Below are positions 1 through 10,412 of a DNA stretch of 64,000 nucleotides, piece by piece. The DNA is taken from positions 27,493,390-27,557,389 of the forward strand of contig CM039509.1 in the NCBI GenBank assembly GCA_022432975.1. The letters are read 5' to 3'. Each line of letters begins with the position of its first letter. Position 1 is the stretch's first letter. The translations under genes were made by a program, and so were the position numbers. The DNA comes from Begonia masoniana. Lineage: Eukaryota > Streptophyta > Magnoliopsida > Cucurbitales > Begoniaceae. The notes beneath the pieces are model-generated. The model did no database searches and was not told the origin of the DNA. It worked only from the letters and a program-made list of their open reading frames with translations.

Positions 1-1465
1 AACCACCTTTCAGTAACCGTTGAGTCTCTAGCAAGGATATAACCGGTATTTTACTTATTTTTGGAATAGCTTGGAAGGAATACCGATCTCCGTTTAGGGG
101 TCGGAACTCAACCAATCCAGACCTACAGCTTATCGTGGCATAATGTCTGAATAACCAATTCATCCCTAGTATAACTTCATATCCCTTCATGTCAATTACG
201 ATCAATTCTACATATAACTTCTTACTTCCTAATGACACAACATCACCTTTTATTATCTGTTCGGAATGTAAAGACTTCCCGGATGGAAACATGACACTAA
301 ATGACTTCTCGGCTGGCAAGAGTTCAAATTTATGCTTATATACAAACAGGGTTGATACAAACGAGTGAGTGGCTCCCGTATCAATAAGTGTATAAGCAAA
401 AATACCACAGATCATAATTGTACCTGTTATGACCGTATGCTGCTCTACATCCTCGTCCTCCATTAAAGCATAGACTCTTGGTGCTACTCTTGCTCGGTTA
501 CGGTCCGGCGGTATGGGGCAGTCTCTGACCACGTGTCCAACCTTATCACATCTATAGCATCGGCAAGAATGCAACTTGCACTCGCCAGGGTGATTCTTCT
601 GACAGGTGGGGCATATGGGAGCTTGAGGTCGTTTTGCCTTTCCAAGGTCATCATTCTGGTTGAAAGGTCTCTTCATACCTGTCTGTTGTTGTTGTGGTCC
701 CCTGCTCTGTTGTGGCTGCCAACCTTTGTTCTGTCGTGGTGGTGGCTGAGTATCCTTGACGAACTTCCTTGGTGGTTCACGTTGTCCTTGTACTGTTAAC
801 TTAACTTCCTCCAATTCCAAAGCCTTAGCAGCCACTTCGGAATAAGGTATGTTATGGATCCCTGCAGTCTTTACTCCCTGGAAGAGGCTCGGCTTCAGTC
901 CATGGACAAACTGGTGAATCTTGTCTTCCTCATCATCCACCAGACGGGGTGCAAACCAGAACAAGGCCTCAAACTTACAGATGTAGTCGGCCACATAACC
1001 GGTTTGGCGCAGCTGCATAAACTCCATCTTTTTTCTGGCCCGAACCGCTCAGCTAAAATACTTGTCATAAAAGGCCGTCTTGAACCACGCCCAAGTCATA
1101 GTTTTCGCATTTGTAGTGCTCTGAATTGAATCCCACCAATGCCTTGCATCCAACGCAAGATGAAAAACAGCACATTTGACCTTGTCCCCTTCATCGACCT
1201 TGGCATACTTGAACATGTCCTCAATTGTCCGAATCCACTCCTCAGCATAAATAGGATCCAAAACTTGACCATTGAATACAGGAGGTCGAAGGCGGAGAAA
1301 ACGCTCGCTTCCATTGTCGTGAGTCATATTTGAGCTAGAATTCCCTTGCTCATCCCTAGCAGTCACCCACTGCTCAATTTGGCGGGACTGTCGAATAACC
1401 AACTCGGTTAACTAAGCGATGGTGTTACTATCCTCATTGCTATCCCTTTGTTAACCTCTTACCAT
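1..1465 (-). pseudogene. Gypsy E1 gag-protease, 5' part of the coding region
   Basis: Read on the minus strand from an ATG at 1465 (MVRG), this encodes a Ty3/gypsy Gag (retrotransposon_gag core with AEEW, WWDSI and KTAFYDKYF motifs), a CCHC zinc knuckle (CYRCDKVGHVVRDC, near 500-560) and the start of the aspartic protease (DTGATHSF near 350-370), and continues off the left edge. Gag forms the particle and binds element RNA; the protease matures the polyprotein. It is the closest relative of gypsy3 in this window, with nearly the same residues in [12 protein letters not shown] at the left edge. It is broken: stops lie near the N-terminus (TAA soon after MVRG, and TAG at 1412-1414 where gypsy3 has CAG) and TGA near 1050 after DKYFS where CGA is expected. 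From there to the edge the spot checks I made read open. The family call is firm; the element's other half is not visible. Confidence 0.9.
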
Positions 1466-1611
1466 TTTGAGATTCCTAAACAAGTAATCATAAACACATC
1501 TTGACGTAATGACATTACTAAAATCGTAAATACTTACAGTTGCTGGAGTGTACTCAGGTGGCAGTCAGTGCTGGAAGGCAGTCTACAGAATAGATTTTAG
1601 AACCCGATTTT

Positions 1612-1623
1612 GCTTTGATACCA
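1612..1623 (-). other. Primer-binding site of gypsy E1
   Basis: On the minus strand this reads TGGTATCAAAGC, complementary to the 3' end of initiator tRNA-Met. It lies 4 bp after the LTR end. Its position fixes the orientation of E1 and shows that 1628-3973 is the 5' LTR. Confidence 0.85.
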
Positions 1624-1627
1624 TAAT

Positions 1628-3973
1628 TGTAACACTCCGAATCTTCCAGACCCGGTTTCACTACCCAAATCATTGAGCTGAACTAAGAGAAATTACGGAA
1701 AATTTTAAATTTTCTCTTAGTGATGATAATTCTATCTTTAATCCTCGACTGTACAGCGTAAAACTCAATAAGTAGACAACGTTTATAATTAGACAAAACG
1801 TTAAGACACTTAGCTGAAGGGAATTGGAAACTCAAGGACATCTACCGATCGTAAAACGACAAGGCATGGTTCACGCTCCTACCGATTGACACATGCACAT
1901 CACATGACTCATTATACTCCTTCCGATCACAAAACGACAAGACTTAATACATACTCATGCCGATAATAGAAAACCTACATCTACCGATTGACACATGCAC
2001 ATCACGTGATTCATTAAACTTCATCCGATCACAAAACGACAAGGCTTAATATCGACTTTTACCGATTGACACATGCACATCACATGACTCATTAAACCTC
2101 ATTCCGATAGAAGACATCATCCGATGGAAGGCTTCATCCAATGGAAGACATCATCCGATAGAAGACTTCATCCGATGGAAAACTTCATCCAATGAAAGAC
2201 ATCATTCGATGGAAGACATCATCCGATAGAAGACATCATCCGATGGAAGACAACATCCGATGGGAGACATCATCCGATAGAAGACATCACCCGATGGAAG
2301 ACATCATCCGATAGGAGACATCATCCGATGGAAGACATCATCCAATAGGAGACATCATCCGATGGGCAGGAAACTTTCAGACTTTAACAAACTTCAACAT
2401 GACTGAATAAACTAACACACAGTTGGACCATAATCTCATCTAGAATATGTGTACCGAGAGACTCTATCAAAACAAATCATTCTATCATTTCATGATCATT
2501 CTCAAACTCAGAAGTTAGTCAGTCAGGTTCTAGTATCCATTGTTTTAAAAAAGCATCCTACATAGACCTCAGTATTCATAACCTTACTAATATGATAAAA
2601 GTAGTAACCAGGAGTTGAAATCGCCTTCCCAGCCACCAATTTGTCACCCTGAGCACCTTCCAGCAACCAGCCTTAATCATCCTCATTAGACTTAAAATTC
2701 TCACCTGGTAGTTCTTCACCTACATCATAAGGTTTAAACTATAAGCCTAATGCTTAGCAAAGAGCACAATGCTAACATGTATGCATGAATGCACAAATTA
2801 AAGAAAACACATGTTCATGATCTTTTCGTGTTCTTGTTCTTGTTCATGTTCATCATTTTCATCATATGGATTAAAGGAGGACTTGTGACAAAAAGGGGGT
2901 TGACAGTGAGAGTGTACATAGTCCCTTGCAGGTCGTATTAATGGTCCTTCTTTTGGACAGTGACATACGCCAAACCGCCCCCAACCCTCTCTTAATCCTT
3001 GTTGCATAACTTTCATGTTCATATCTTGTTCATGGGAGAAATCATGCACTTAAAACATTTTCATATGCTTGAGAAATATTCATGATGCATGAGCATGAGT
3101 AATCTTAGTTCATCAGACTACTGAACAAGCCATTCATTCATCAAAGGATCATAACATCAACTCAAGTATCATAACCAAACAGACAATAGCACAGATAACC
3201 TTTAACTTCATAGACAACTTCTACCTAATACCCTTGTGATGTAAGACCTTAATGGCTGGAAATCTTACTCACTCACTTACCTGGTTTCCTTAGCACTTGA
3301 GCACTTCTCTTCAAGCTTCTTCACCTAGAAACATTTCACATTACAGTGTTAAATCAAAATCCTAACTAAAAGTCATCCTAGTATCTAACATAAATATTTC
3401 TAAATCTTCCTAGTCGAGCGCCTAGTGTGTACAGATTAAACTTTCAGAACCTAAATAACCGGATTAAGTCTAACAACTAAACATGGTCTGTTATCTTAAT
3501 GTCCAAAATCAAATTGGAAATGCCATTACTAAACACAGATCATGATTGTTACTACCATTACTCTGTTAGTGAAGAATCTGAAACCTCAAGTTCTAGCTGA
3601 AGACAGAGCTCTAAGTAACTACCCAGTAACTACATTGTCTAAATCTTACCTAGAGCGTGGATTGTCGAAGTGGAGGGTGAAGAACTGGTCGCCGGTGAAG
3701 GAATAGCTGGCAGAGAGGGAGCTCTGGAAGGCAGGGAATCGCCGAGAGAGGAAATGTCGGCTACAGTGAGGTTTTAATGAGGTTTAAGAATTCCCATAAC
3801 CTATTTATACCAATTAAAATCCACCTTAATTACAAACTTTCCACCCAACCTAGTTTTACTCAACTTGTAATAAATAAGTCTTGGCATTAAATTTAAAATC
3901 ATAAAGGTCAATAAAAAGGGTTACAATTAAAATGGTTAAGAAAATCAATTGGCCGAAATTGTCGGGTGTTACA
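1628..3973 (-). repeat. 5' LTR of gypsy E1 (2346 bp)
   Basis: On the minus strand the LTR begins TGTAACACCCGACAATTTCG at 3973 and ends GGAGTGTTACA at 1628, giving TG...CA termini next to the primer-binding site. A TATA-like box (GTATAAATAG, 3801-3810) lies about 165 bp from the LTR start, followed by CACTGTAGCCGACAT, also seen in gypsy3 and the 17224 LTR. A consensus donor CCAG/GTAAGT (boundary 3280/3281) and an acceptor-like GATGTAG/GTGAAG (2719/2720) delimit a candidate 561-nt leader intron. Between acceptor and primer-binding site are tandem arrays (1842-2372). The right flank TCCTA (3974-3978) should be the target duplication, but its partner is off the left edge. The start resembles the 17224 solo LTR. 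Confidence 0.88.
1842..2372. repeat. Tandem arrays in the E1 LTR (17-bp units and longer units)
   Basis: From 2101 to 2372 there are 16 imperfect copies of a 17-bp unit of the form CATCCGATRGAAGACAT. Before it (1842-2100) about three longer units each contain CCGATCACAAAACGACAAGG, an ACCGATTGACACATGCACAT block and CATGACTCATTA, which includes TGACTCA, a known bZIP-type (GCN4/AP-1) site. The array lies in the transcribed direction between the acceptor-like site and the primer-binding site, the same place as arrays in the other LTRs here. Confidence 0.9.
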
Positions 3974-4448
3974 TCCTAAACAATCTGGGACGGCCATACC
4001 GAATCTCCTCCTTCATCGATCGTAGAATCCCCAGTGTGCCTTCCGGCACGAGTAGGTCGAGGCATTCAAATTCCCAAATGTGCTTTCCAGCACGAACAGG
4101 TCGAGGCATTCAGAATCCCAGTGTTCTTTTCAGCACGAGCAGGTCGAGGCATTCATACTCACGACAGATTATATAATTTAGCATAGCATCTCTCGTAAGA
4201 TCCCTCTCGGGGTGCTACAACGAGCCACTTGCCTGACGAGGCTATTCTACTAGAGACTGAGTTGCATATCAATTTTCTTATCTTACATTCCAGTTTCCAA
4301 GTTTGCAAACGATGCTCAAAACACATATTTTGTAGTTTGAAAACCATGATGCATGTCACACACAATACTCTACACGAAACAAAACAAGACAACCAAGCAA
4401 ACAATTCCCTACCGTTCCATGGTGTAGGCCCAAAGGCAAAACACAAGC
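3974..4448 (-). repeat. LTR C, left piece (host of E1 and element 1)
   Basis: This stretch and 13414-14548 form one minus-strand LTR interrupted by element 1: removing element 1 and one copy of CAAGC restores the donor region (TTACCTGG at 13430) next to the GGCC/TACACC element (4420-4440), as in the other LTRs. It holds three copies (about 44-bp period, 4026-4160) of a hairpin unit with GTGCC-TTCC-GGCAC in the first and GTGCT-TTCC-AGCAC in the second, followed by AGGTCGAGGCATTC. E1 is inserted at 3973/3974; the rest of LTR C is off the left edge. No gene is seen. Confidence 0.75.
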
Positions 4449-5908
4449 TGTAACATCTTGAAATTTTGTATTAAGGTTTTAAATTCCGTACCAGATATTT
4501 TAGAAATTTTATTTGTTGATTTTGAATTTTGGGAAGTGAAATTATGGGGAAGGATTTAAGAAATTTACTAAGTGGGCCAAACTAGAGGGGTAACCAAGCC
4601 CTAACTAAAGGTTGGGCTTTAAGGCATGGGTAGACTACATAAAAGAAGATGTGGTAGGTGAGAGGACCCAATTACATCTTGACACATGTCTAAACTTGTA
4701 GGAGAAGCCACCTCATTTTTATTTAGATAATATTTTAATTAAAAGGGAGAAATGAAAATGGGCATTTTTTCTTCCACCTAATACATAGCTCCCTTCTTCC
4801 CCCTTACTCTCTCTACGCCTCTCATCCTTTCTCCCTTCTCCTCCCACGGCTCCAACCATTTCTTTCCTTCCTTATCGATTTCCTTCAAGACTTTGGAAGA
4901 TTTAAGGTAAGCTTTTAGTTTATGGTGGTTTTCTTTGAGTTAGGGCTAGGTTTTTATGGTGTTTTCATATGGGTTTTCTTTCCAATATTAGGGTTTGCTC
5001 AAGAAAAAAAAAAAGAAAATTCCCTTCCTCTTTAAGTTCTTCCACGAATTTCCTCCATTTCCTTGAGGATTCAAGGTAAGGCAATTCCTCTTTGGTTGGT
5101 TAATGGTAATGGGTTGTTATTTGTGTTATGAAAAATTTGGGGTTTTTGGTGTTGGGTGGTGATGCACGAAAAATGGTGGATTGTTGTTCTAAATGCTTGC
5201 TCATTTATAACTTATAATGGTATGGTGAAGGTTGATGGTGATTATGAATGGATATTTGATAAACTGGAGTGAGAATTGATGAATTTTGATAATGTGCAAA
5301 ACCAAAATTTATAGGGCAGATCGGTTTTCAAATTTCTGCCACTAAATGAGTTAGATCTTTGGTAAATGGACTCCACCATGTTAAACTAGACGTTTTAAGT
5401 ATTCTATAGCATGTTGAACCATTGAATTCAGACGAGTATACGAAAAGTTATGAATTTTCAAAGTTCGAGTGAAATGGTAAAACGAAATTCCGGGCAGGTC
5501 ACTGTTCCGATGAATTTTGACCCTCTTCCCGATTTTATCTTGCAAAATGTTTTTATGGGTTAAATTAGACACTTTAAGGAAGCCATGATCTTTGGAATCA
5601 AGCCGTTTCGACATTTGTAGATGAAGTTATAATTTTTCGAAATTGGTTCATGTTTCGAGCTAGAATCTTAGTTTTTGTGATTTAAGTCAACTGATTTGCT
5701 TGTGCTGGTTTGAAATGCTTCATTTAAAGTGCCATACATGTTTATGTTCTTGTTGGATTAGATGGCCTGGAATTGTTGATGTTCGGTTTTAAAACTAATT
5801 GCTTTGAGATGTTTCAATTGGAGATATTGATTTCTTAGTTGATGTGCTTTAGGTTTCAAGTTACAAAAAGAGATTCGTCAAGCTAAATTCATTTGCTAAG
5901 GACGCGAG

Positions 5909-6452
5909 GTAAGTCTCTGTGACTTGTTTGGCCGTCTTGGCCTACACCGTATGAATTGAGTCGATCAAGAAAATTGGAGATGTGTTGTGCTTGGGTAGTT
6001 TAGAACGGGTAGTTAGAATTATGTTTTGTTAGGTTGTTAATTGTTAGTTATTTATTGTATGTTTCTACTTGTTTTTACCTCGTCCATAGCACGATATTTG
6101 TTCACGCATCATAGTTTTCGAACGGCATGAAAATGAGTTTTTACGCATACTTTCATGAAAAGGAAAATGATAACAAAAAGGTAATGAACGTAATGATGGT
6201 CACGTCGGTGGTGGTGGTTCAGACATGGCTGTCGGATGAAGCATGTCTTCCCCCGGTTAGATACGAGGGGCTATCCAATCGCCGGATGTGCCGCTCCTAT
6301 CTAGTGAGAGAGAAGCCCGGTGACGTAAATGAAATGCTTAGCGAAAAGGTAGGATGCATGATTTTGAACTGTACATGCATAGCATAGCATTCACGTGCAT
6401 TCACTTAGATTTACTGAGCTTTCTAGCTCACGTGTTTAATTCTATGGTGTAG
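5909..6452 (+). other. Candidate leader intron in the element 1 5' LTR
   Basis: The donor is AG/GTAAGT and the 3' end is TTCTATGGTGTAG/GT. The same two sites, with a GGCC-N5-GGCCTACA element shortly after the donor, recur in the 3' LTR (11873-12417) and, in the sense orientation, in E1 (2720-3280), the 17224 LTR (18876-19505), the 25213 LTR (26284-26793), A (29625-30161), B (34228-34839) and the 38241 LTR (38952-49911, holding the copia insertion). Conservation across diverged LTRs supports function; splicing itself is inferred. Confidence 0.5.
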
Positions 6453-6952
6453 GTGACCTTGAGACAGGTGAGGAAGACGTCCCTCCGCCTGATGTATGAG
6501 CATGTTGAGGAAGGAGGCCCGTGGGTGTGCGCTGGCAGTCGGAGCGTGATTTTTGACCCGTGGGGACATAGGTAATGTTTTGGGAGTTGGATAGATAAAA
6601 AGAATTGTATAGTCGATATTTAGGATGTCTGGATTGGATAGTATTTATGATGTTTTGGTATTTTTCAAACAGGAGGAAAGTTAAACTTATAAACGGAACC
6701 ATGCGGTTCGTTTTCTTGAAATTTAGTTATATTTTAAATGTATTTGGAGTCGGTGAAAGGGTGGGTGATATCGTGTGCAACGTGTGCGTGTTATAGTAAA
6801 ATTTCGAGTTGGAAGTGTTTGTGAAATGTATGCAAAATATTGTGAAAAAGAAATGAGAAAGAGGAGTGTATTGTGTTTTGGTGTTGAGTGTGCGAAGTAC
6901 AGGGTGTGAGGAATAAGATGGAGGAAGGAAAATGAGGGGATAGAAAAAGGGG

Positions 6953-7160
6953 CGCTCTCTGGAAAATTTCCAGAAAGCGTGGCGATTGCTCGCCACAGAA
7001 TGGCAAGCGATCGCCACATTTGCCTTGGCGATCGCCAGGCGATGGGCGCTCGCCTAATGGCGAGCTATCGCCTAACGGCGATTGCTCGCCATGAGCAATC
7101 ACCTTTTGGTGATTGCTAATGGCAATTGCTCGCCATGAAGATGGCGAGCAATCGCCACCT
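6953..7160. repeat. GCGATCGC-type palindrome cluster in the 5' LTR of element 1
   Basis: This GC-rich segment in an AT-rich LTR is made of alternating dyads: GTGGCGATTGCTCGCCAC, GGCGATCGCC, GGCGAGCAATCGCC-type units and GGTGATTGCTAATGGCAATT-type variants, in both orientations. It ends about 270 bp before the LTR end. The 3' LTR copy (about 12930-13100) has the same motifs in a different arrangement. Similar clusters sit at the same distance from the LTR end in A, B and gypsy2. Confidence 0.85.
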
Positions 7161-7431
7161 TCTCTGACCGATGAGTGAAAGACAAAAAAAAAAGAGATTT
7201 TTATAATGTTTTATTTTAATTGTTTTAATGTTAATTAAATCATTTTAAGTTGTTATTTTAACCAATTTCAATTTAGTTTTCGGACGATTTAATTTCTATT
7301 TCAATTTCGATTTCAATTTTAAAAAGTTTTATTTCCACTTAAAAATTTGATTTAAAGTTTATACGTATAAAAAAAAAAGAAAAAAATTTGTACGAAAAAT
7401 ATTAGGGTACGGGTAAGGGTCGTTACATTTA

Positions 7432-7443
7432 TGGTATCAGAGC
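7432..7443 (+). other. Primer-binding site of element 1
   Basis: TGGTATCAGAGC, complementary to initiator tRNA-Met, 4 bp after the LTR end. This supports a retrotransposon interior here despite the missing pol. Confidence 0.9.
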
Positions 7444-7587
7444 CCCCGGGTTTTAAAAACGGTTCTGTAGACTGCACGACTGCTCAGCCACTACACGGAC
7501 ATCCTTCATCGACTGTAAGTACGTTTAATTTCTTTATTTAAATTCGATTTCTTAGGATTATTTGTTTAATTTTATAGGAGATATAAA

Positions 7588-8007
7588 ATGGTCCGTGATA
7601 GAGATGTTAGGGACGAAGCCCTGGATGGGCTGAAGGATCTGCTCGATCATCAAGCCCAACATATAGACCGACAAGCTCAGCTTATAGATAGGCAATTTTG
7701 TCAGCTTGAGATATTGACAAATCGAGGTGACTCAAGGACCCAAGGGGTGGTCACTCCAAATAATCGTGGTACGAAGAGAATGGGCAGGGAGGAAACCAAA
7801 CAAAGCCTACACAAGTGCGTACAAGGAACTTCTCGGAAACCTCTGTGTCCCATATGCCAGAGGGAGCACTATGGTTATTGTAGATTGGGCACAGATAAGT
7901 GCTTTCGATGTGGTGTGATTGGCCACTATGTCAAGAATTGCCCGAAGCAGGCAGGTACCAATCGGGTAGAGACCAGAAAAATGCTACATCAAATATGCTT
8001 GCCCTGA
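7588..8007 (+). CDS. Shortened Gag of element 1 (139 aa)
   Basis: The protein begins MVRDRDVRDEALDGLKDLLD with HIDRQAQLIDRQ repeats, as in the Gag N-termini of A and B, then passes at about residue 60 (PNNRG) directly into the basic linker and a CCHC zinc knuckle (CFRCGVIGHYVKNC, about residues 110-123), also preceded by a CPICQREH motif. The central capsid-like retrotransposon_gag core, roughly 200 residues in relatives, is missing. It could therefore still bind RNA but not form a normal capsid alone. After the knuckle the frame shifts relative to the family: a protease-like LALTGEEETVQPSA reading lies in another frame just past the stop. It may be a deletion product or a retained small Gag; there is a good ATG in the usual Gag position. 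Confidence 0.7.
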   Translation: MVRDRDVRDEALDGLKDLLDHQAQHIDRQAQLIDRQFCQLEILTNRGDSRTQGVVTPNNRGTKRMGREETKQSLHKCVQGTSRKPLCPICQREHYGYCRLGTDKCFRCGVIGHYVKNCPKQAGTNRVETRKMLHQICLP

Positions 8008-10412
8008 CTGGAGAAGAGGAAACTGTCCAACCTTCAGCTGTTTCAGGTAGAGTTTTATCTCAATAGTTAATGAGATTAAAATATTAGAGTGAAGATGTAG
8101 TATACAATAAGGGTTTCGCTGTAGTAAATGTGCGATAGATCAAAGTAGGTTGGGAAATAGAGGAAAAATGGGATAGTAGGAGTTGGGTAAAAAGGATTAC
8201 TAGGTGAACCTCGACGATGATACGATAGGTTAAGTGCAGGATGACTCGTACGTTATAGAAAGGGAGTTATGTACTAATAGAATTAACCTTACATAACTAT
8301 AAGAAGTTGTGCACTTGGAATTTGGTTACCATTAGGGGGTGGTACAATGTATAAGATATAAGGTTCAAATAGATAAAAATTTGGACCCCGATTGATAAAC
8401 CCTCGGAGTTTTAGAATATGACACTCTAGAGAAAAACTTGAAGCCTAGGTATAAAAACTTATTAAGGAATATCCTAGGTTGTTGAAGTACAATAGTACGT
8501 CTAAGTGAATAGAGGACCTAGTAAGAACTTGTATAATTTAGATCCATATGAAGAAGAAAGTAAGTGATCTAATCGAAGTTGAGAGGTTAACTAATCTTAA
8601 GGCAATAAAGAGTCGACGTTATACAAAGGGTAAAAAAAAAAAACTCAGATTACAAATTTGGCCGATCCCCAAGAGATAAGTATCGCCTAAGAAGACTATT
8701 CAGCAAAGGACGATTACTAATTCACAAAAAAAAAAAAAAGATTTTGATCGACATATTATAAGGGGATGGAGACTTAGAGAAATTAAGAAGGATTGACGAG
8801 TAGTAGACACGTCAGACATTCGACGTTGCTTGATTAGAAGTTAGGAAGAGAAACAAAGGAGTTAGAAAGAACTTAACCAATGAGAGGAAAAGTCTAGCAC
8901 TTTAAGTTAAAAGTCATGCTGGTGATTCAACTAGAGCGAGTCTATAGTTGGTGCGGTTTAAGTTAAGAACCACAAACATGAAACTTACTCTAGGGCAGAA
9001 ATAGAAACGTTAGTGTTGGAGGAACTAGGAAAGTTAGCATTAACGAAGAGATGTTATAAATTATTAGAAGACAAAAGGGTAAAAATTTTAGAATTTGAGG
9101 AGATATGGATTAAGGATGTAAACTTATCTGCAACAAGTTTGCTAACAAGAAAATCGTTGGATTAAACGAAGGGTTAAGATAGGAAGTCTAGTATAGTGTT
9201 CCAAAGTCGGGTGATTTGTGAAACTCGCGACTTATCGAATAAGGAGAACGGGGAATTACTCAGGAGCCATTTAAGTACACTTAGAATCGAGCCTAAGTTA
9301 GAAGAGTTTCAAGGTTCCGACTTATATTTGAAGATACGATGCCAATGAATACATAAATGACTTAAGATTAGAATTAATTAATTGACTCGAACCAATGGCG
9401 AAACCTAAGGACTTGATAGTACATAGAGTCAATAAAAATTTAAGTTGGACAAATGAGTGTAATGTAAGTAATATGAGAATTTCAGTTAAGAACCTAACAT
9501 GGAAGCTCGTAGAGGTAATTTAGAAGGGAATGCGATGTTTATAGGATTTTATTCATAAAGGAACGAGGATTTTAAGAGAGTAGCGACGTTAGCACCAGTT
9601 GGACTTGCTGAAACCTTGAGGTATGTTGATGATTTAGTTTGCGAGGTATAGCAATGGGAACCTAGTTGAGGAGCCTACACTGATATAGTCGCCAACAATT
9701 GGCGAGTTGTTCAATAAGACATGTGACCAAAGAGTACTAGAGATAAAATAGTTTATAAGGGATTATTACTAGAGAAAATTTAGAAATTTGAATTTGCATG
9801 CATTTTGACTACGGATAGATTCGATAAATTTAAGCAAAAGTTTGGGTTATGGCCCAGGAGTTGGTAGAAATTTTTAGACGATGTTGATCTAGCTGATGTT
9901 AGGAAGTTTAAGTATAGCTATGATTTAAGAAAATAGTTAAGGAAAAGCGTCAATTCAAGGCCTTGTGGTAAGTTTTGATTGAGGAAACCTAAAAATAGGA
10001 CCAAACTAAATGAGTTAGAAGGTTTAACTTATGAGTGGTTGAGTGAAGATCAATGCATGCGTAAATTATTTAGGTGCATGGATATGCAATGTGGTTATTC
10101 GAATTGGAGACTTAGGAATCTGATAGCACGCGATGCATAATTTGATGCGTTGTTAGCCAAATCAAAAATAACGAATCCGGTTAGGGGCTAGTGATGCATC
10201 ATCGAGTTCAGGAGCTTTGGTTTAGAACCATAGAGGTTGACCCTAAGTATAGATAGAACCAAAGTTTAAAAAGGGGAAAGTTGAAATTTTGAGAGATAAA
10301 GGGAAGGAACTCGAAAGGTGTGGAATAAGGTCGCAAAGCATGAGGCGTTAATGTCAAGAATGATAAGCCAAGTCAAATTTTGAGGACAAAATTTTGTTTA
10401 TGGTGGGTGGAA
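8008..10412 (+). other. Non-coding purine-rich interior and polypurine tract of element 1
   Basis: About 2.4 kb with no ORF of note and frequent stops in all frames. The first 60 bp still resemble the family's protease linker; the rest shows no recognisable pol motif. The plus strand is visibly rich in A and G and poor in C, with A-runs near 8630 and 8740. It ends in the typical TTTTGAGGACAAAATTTTG block and the polypurine tract TGGTGGGTGGAA (10401-10412) that primes plus-strand DNA synthesis. Confidence 0.7.

Larger units (their letters stand above)
4449..7427 (+). repeat. 5' LTR of element 1 (2979 bp)
   Basis: It starts TGTAACATCTTGAAATTTTG and ends GGGTCGTTACA. A donor GCGAG/GTAAGT at 5908/5909 and an acceptor-like GGTGTAG/GTGACC at 6452/6453 define a 544-nt candidate leader intron; GGCC-GTCTT-GGCCTACACC follows the donor (5930-5948). 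Other GTAAG sites occur at about 4909 and 5074. A GC-rich palindrome cluster lies at 6953-7160. No TATA box is evident about 160 bp in; AT-rich candidates lie further down. Short ORFs inside it show no recognisable protein. Confidence 0.93.

Noticed and set aside
4229..4453. Short ORFs on both strands in LTR C
   Set aside because: No homology, and they cross the element 1 insertion point.
6953..7160. GCGATCGC repeats as a sign of cyanobacterial (HIP1) or organellar DNA
   Set aside because: The motif lies inside a plant gypsy LTR with TSD and primer-binding site; the resemblance is coincidental.
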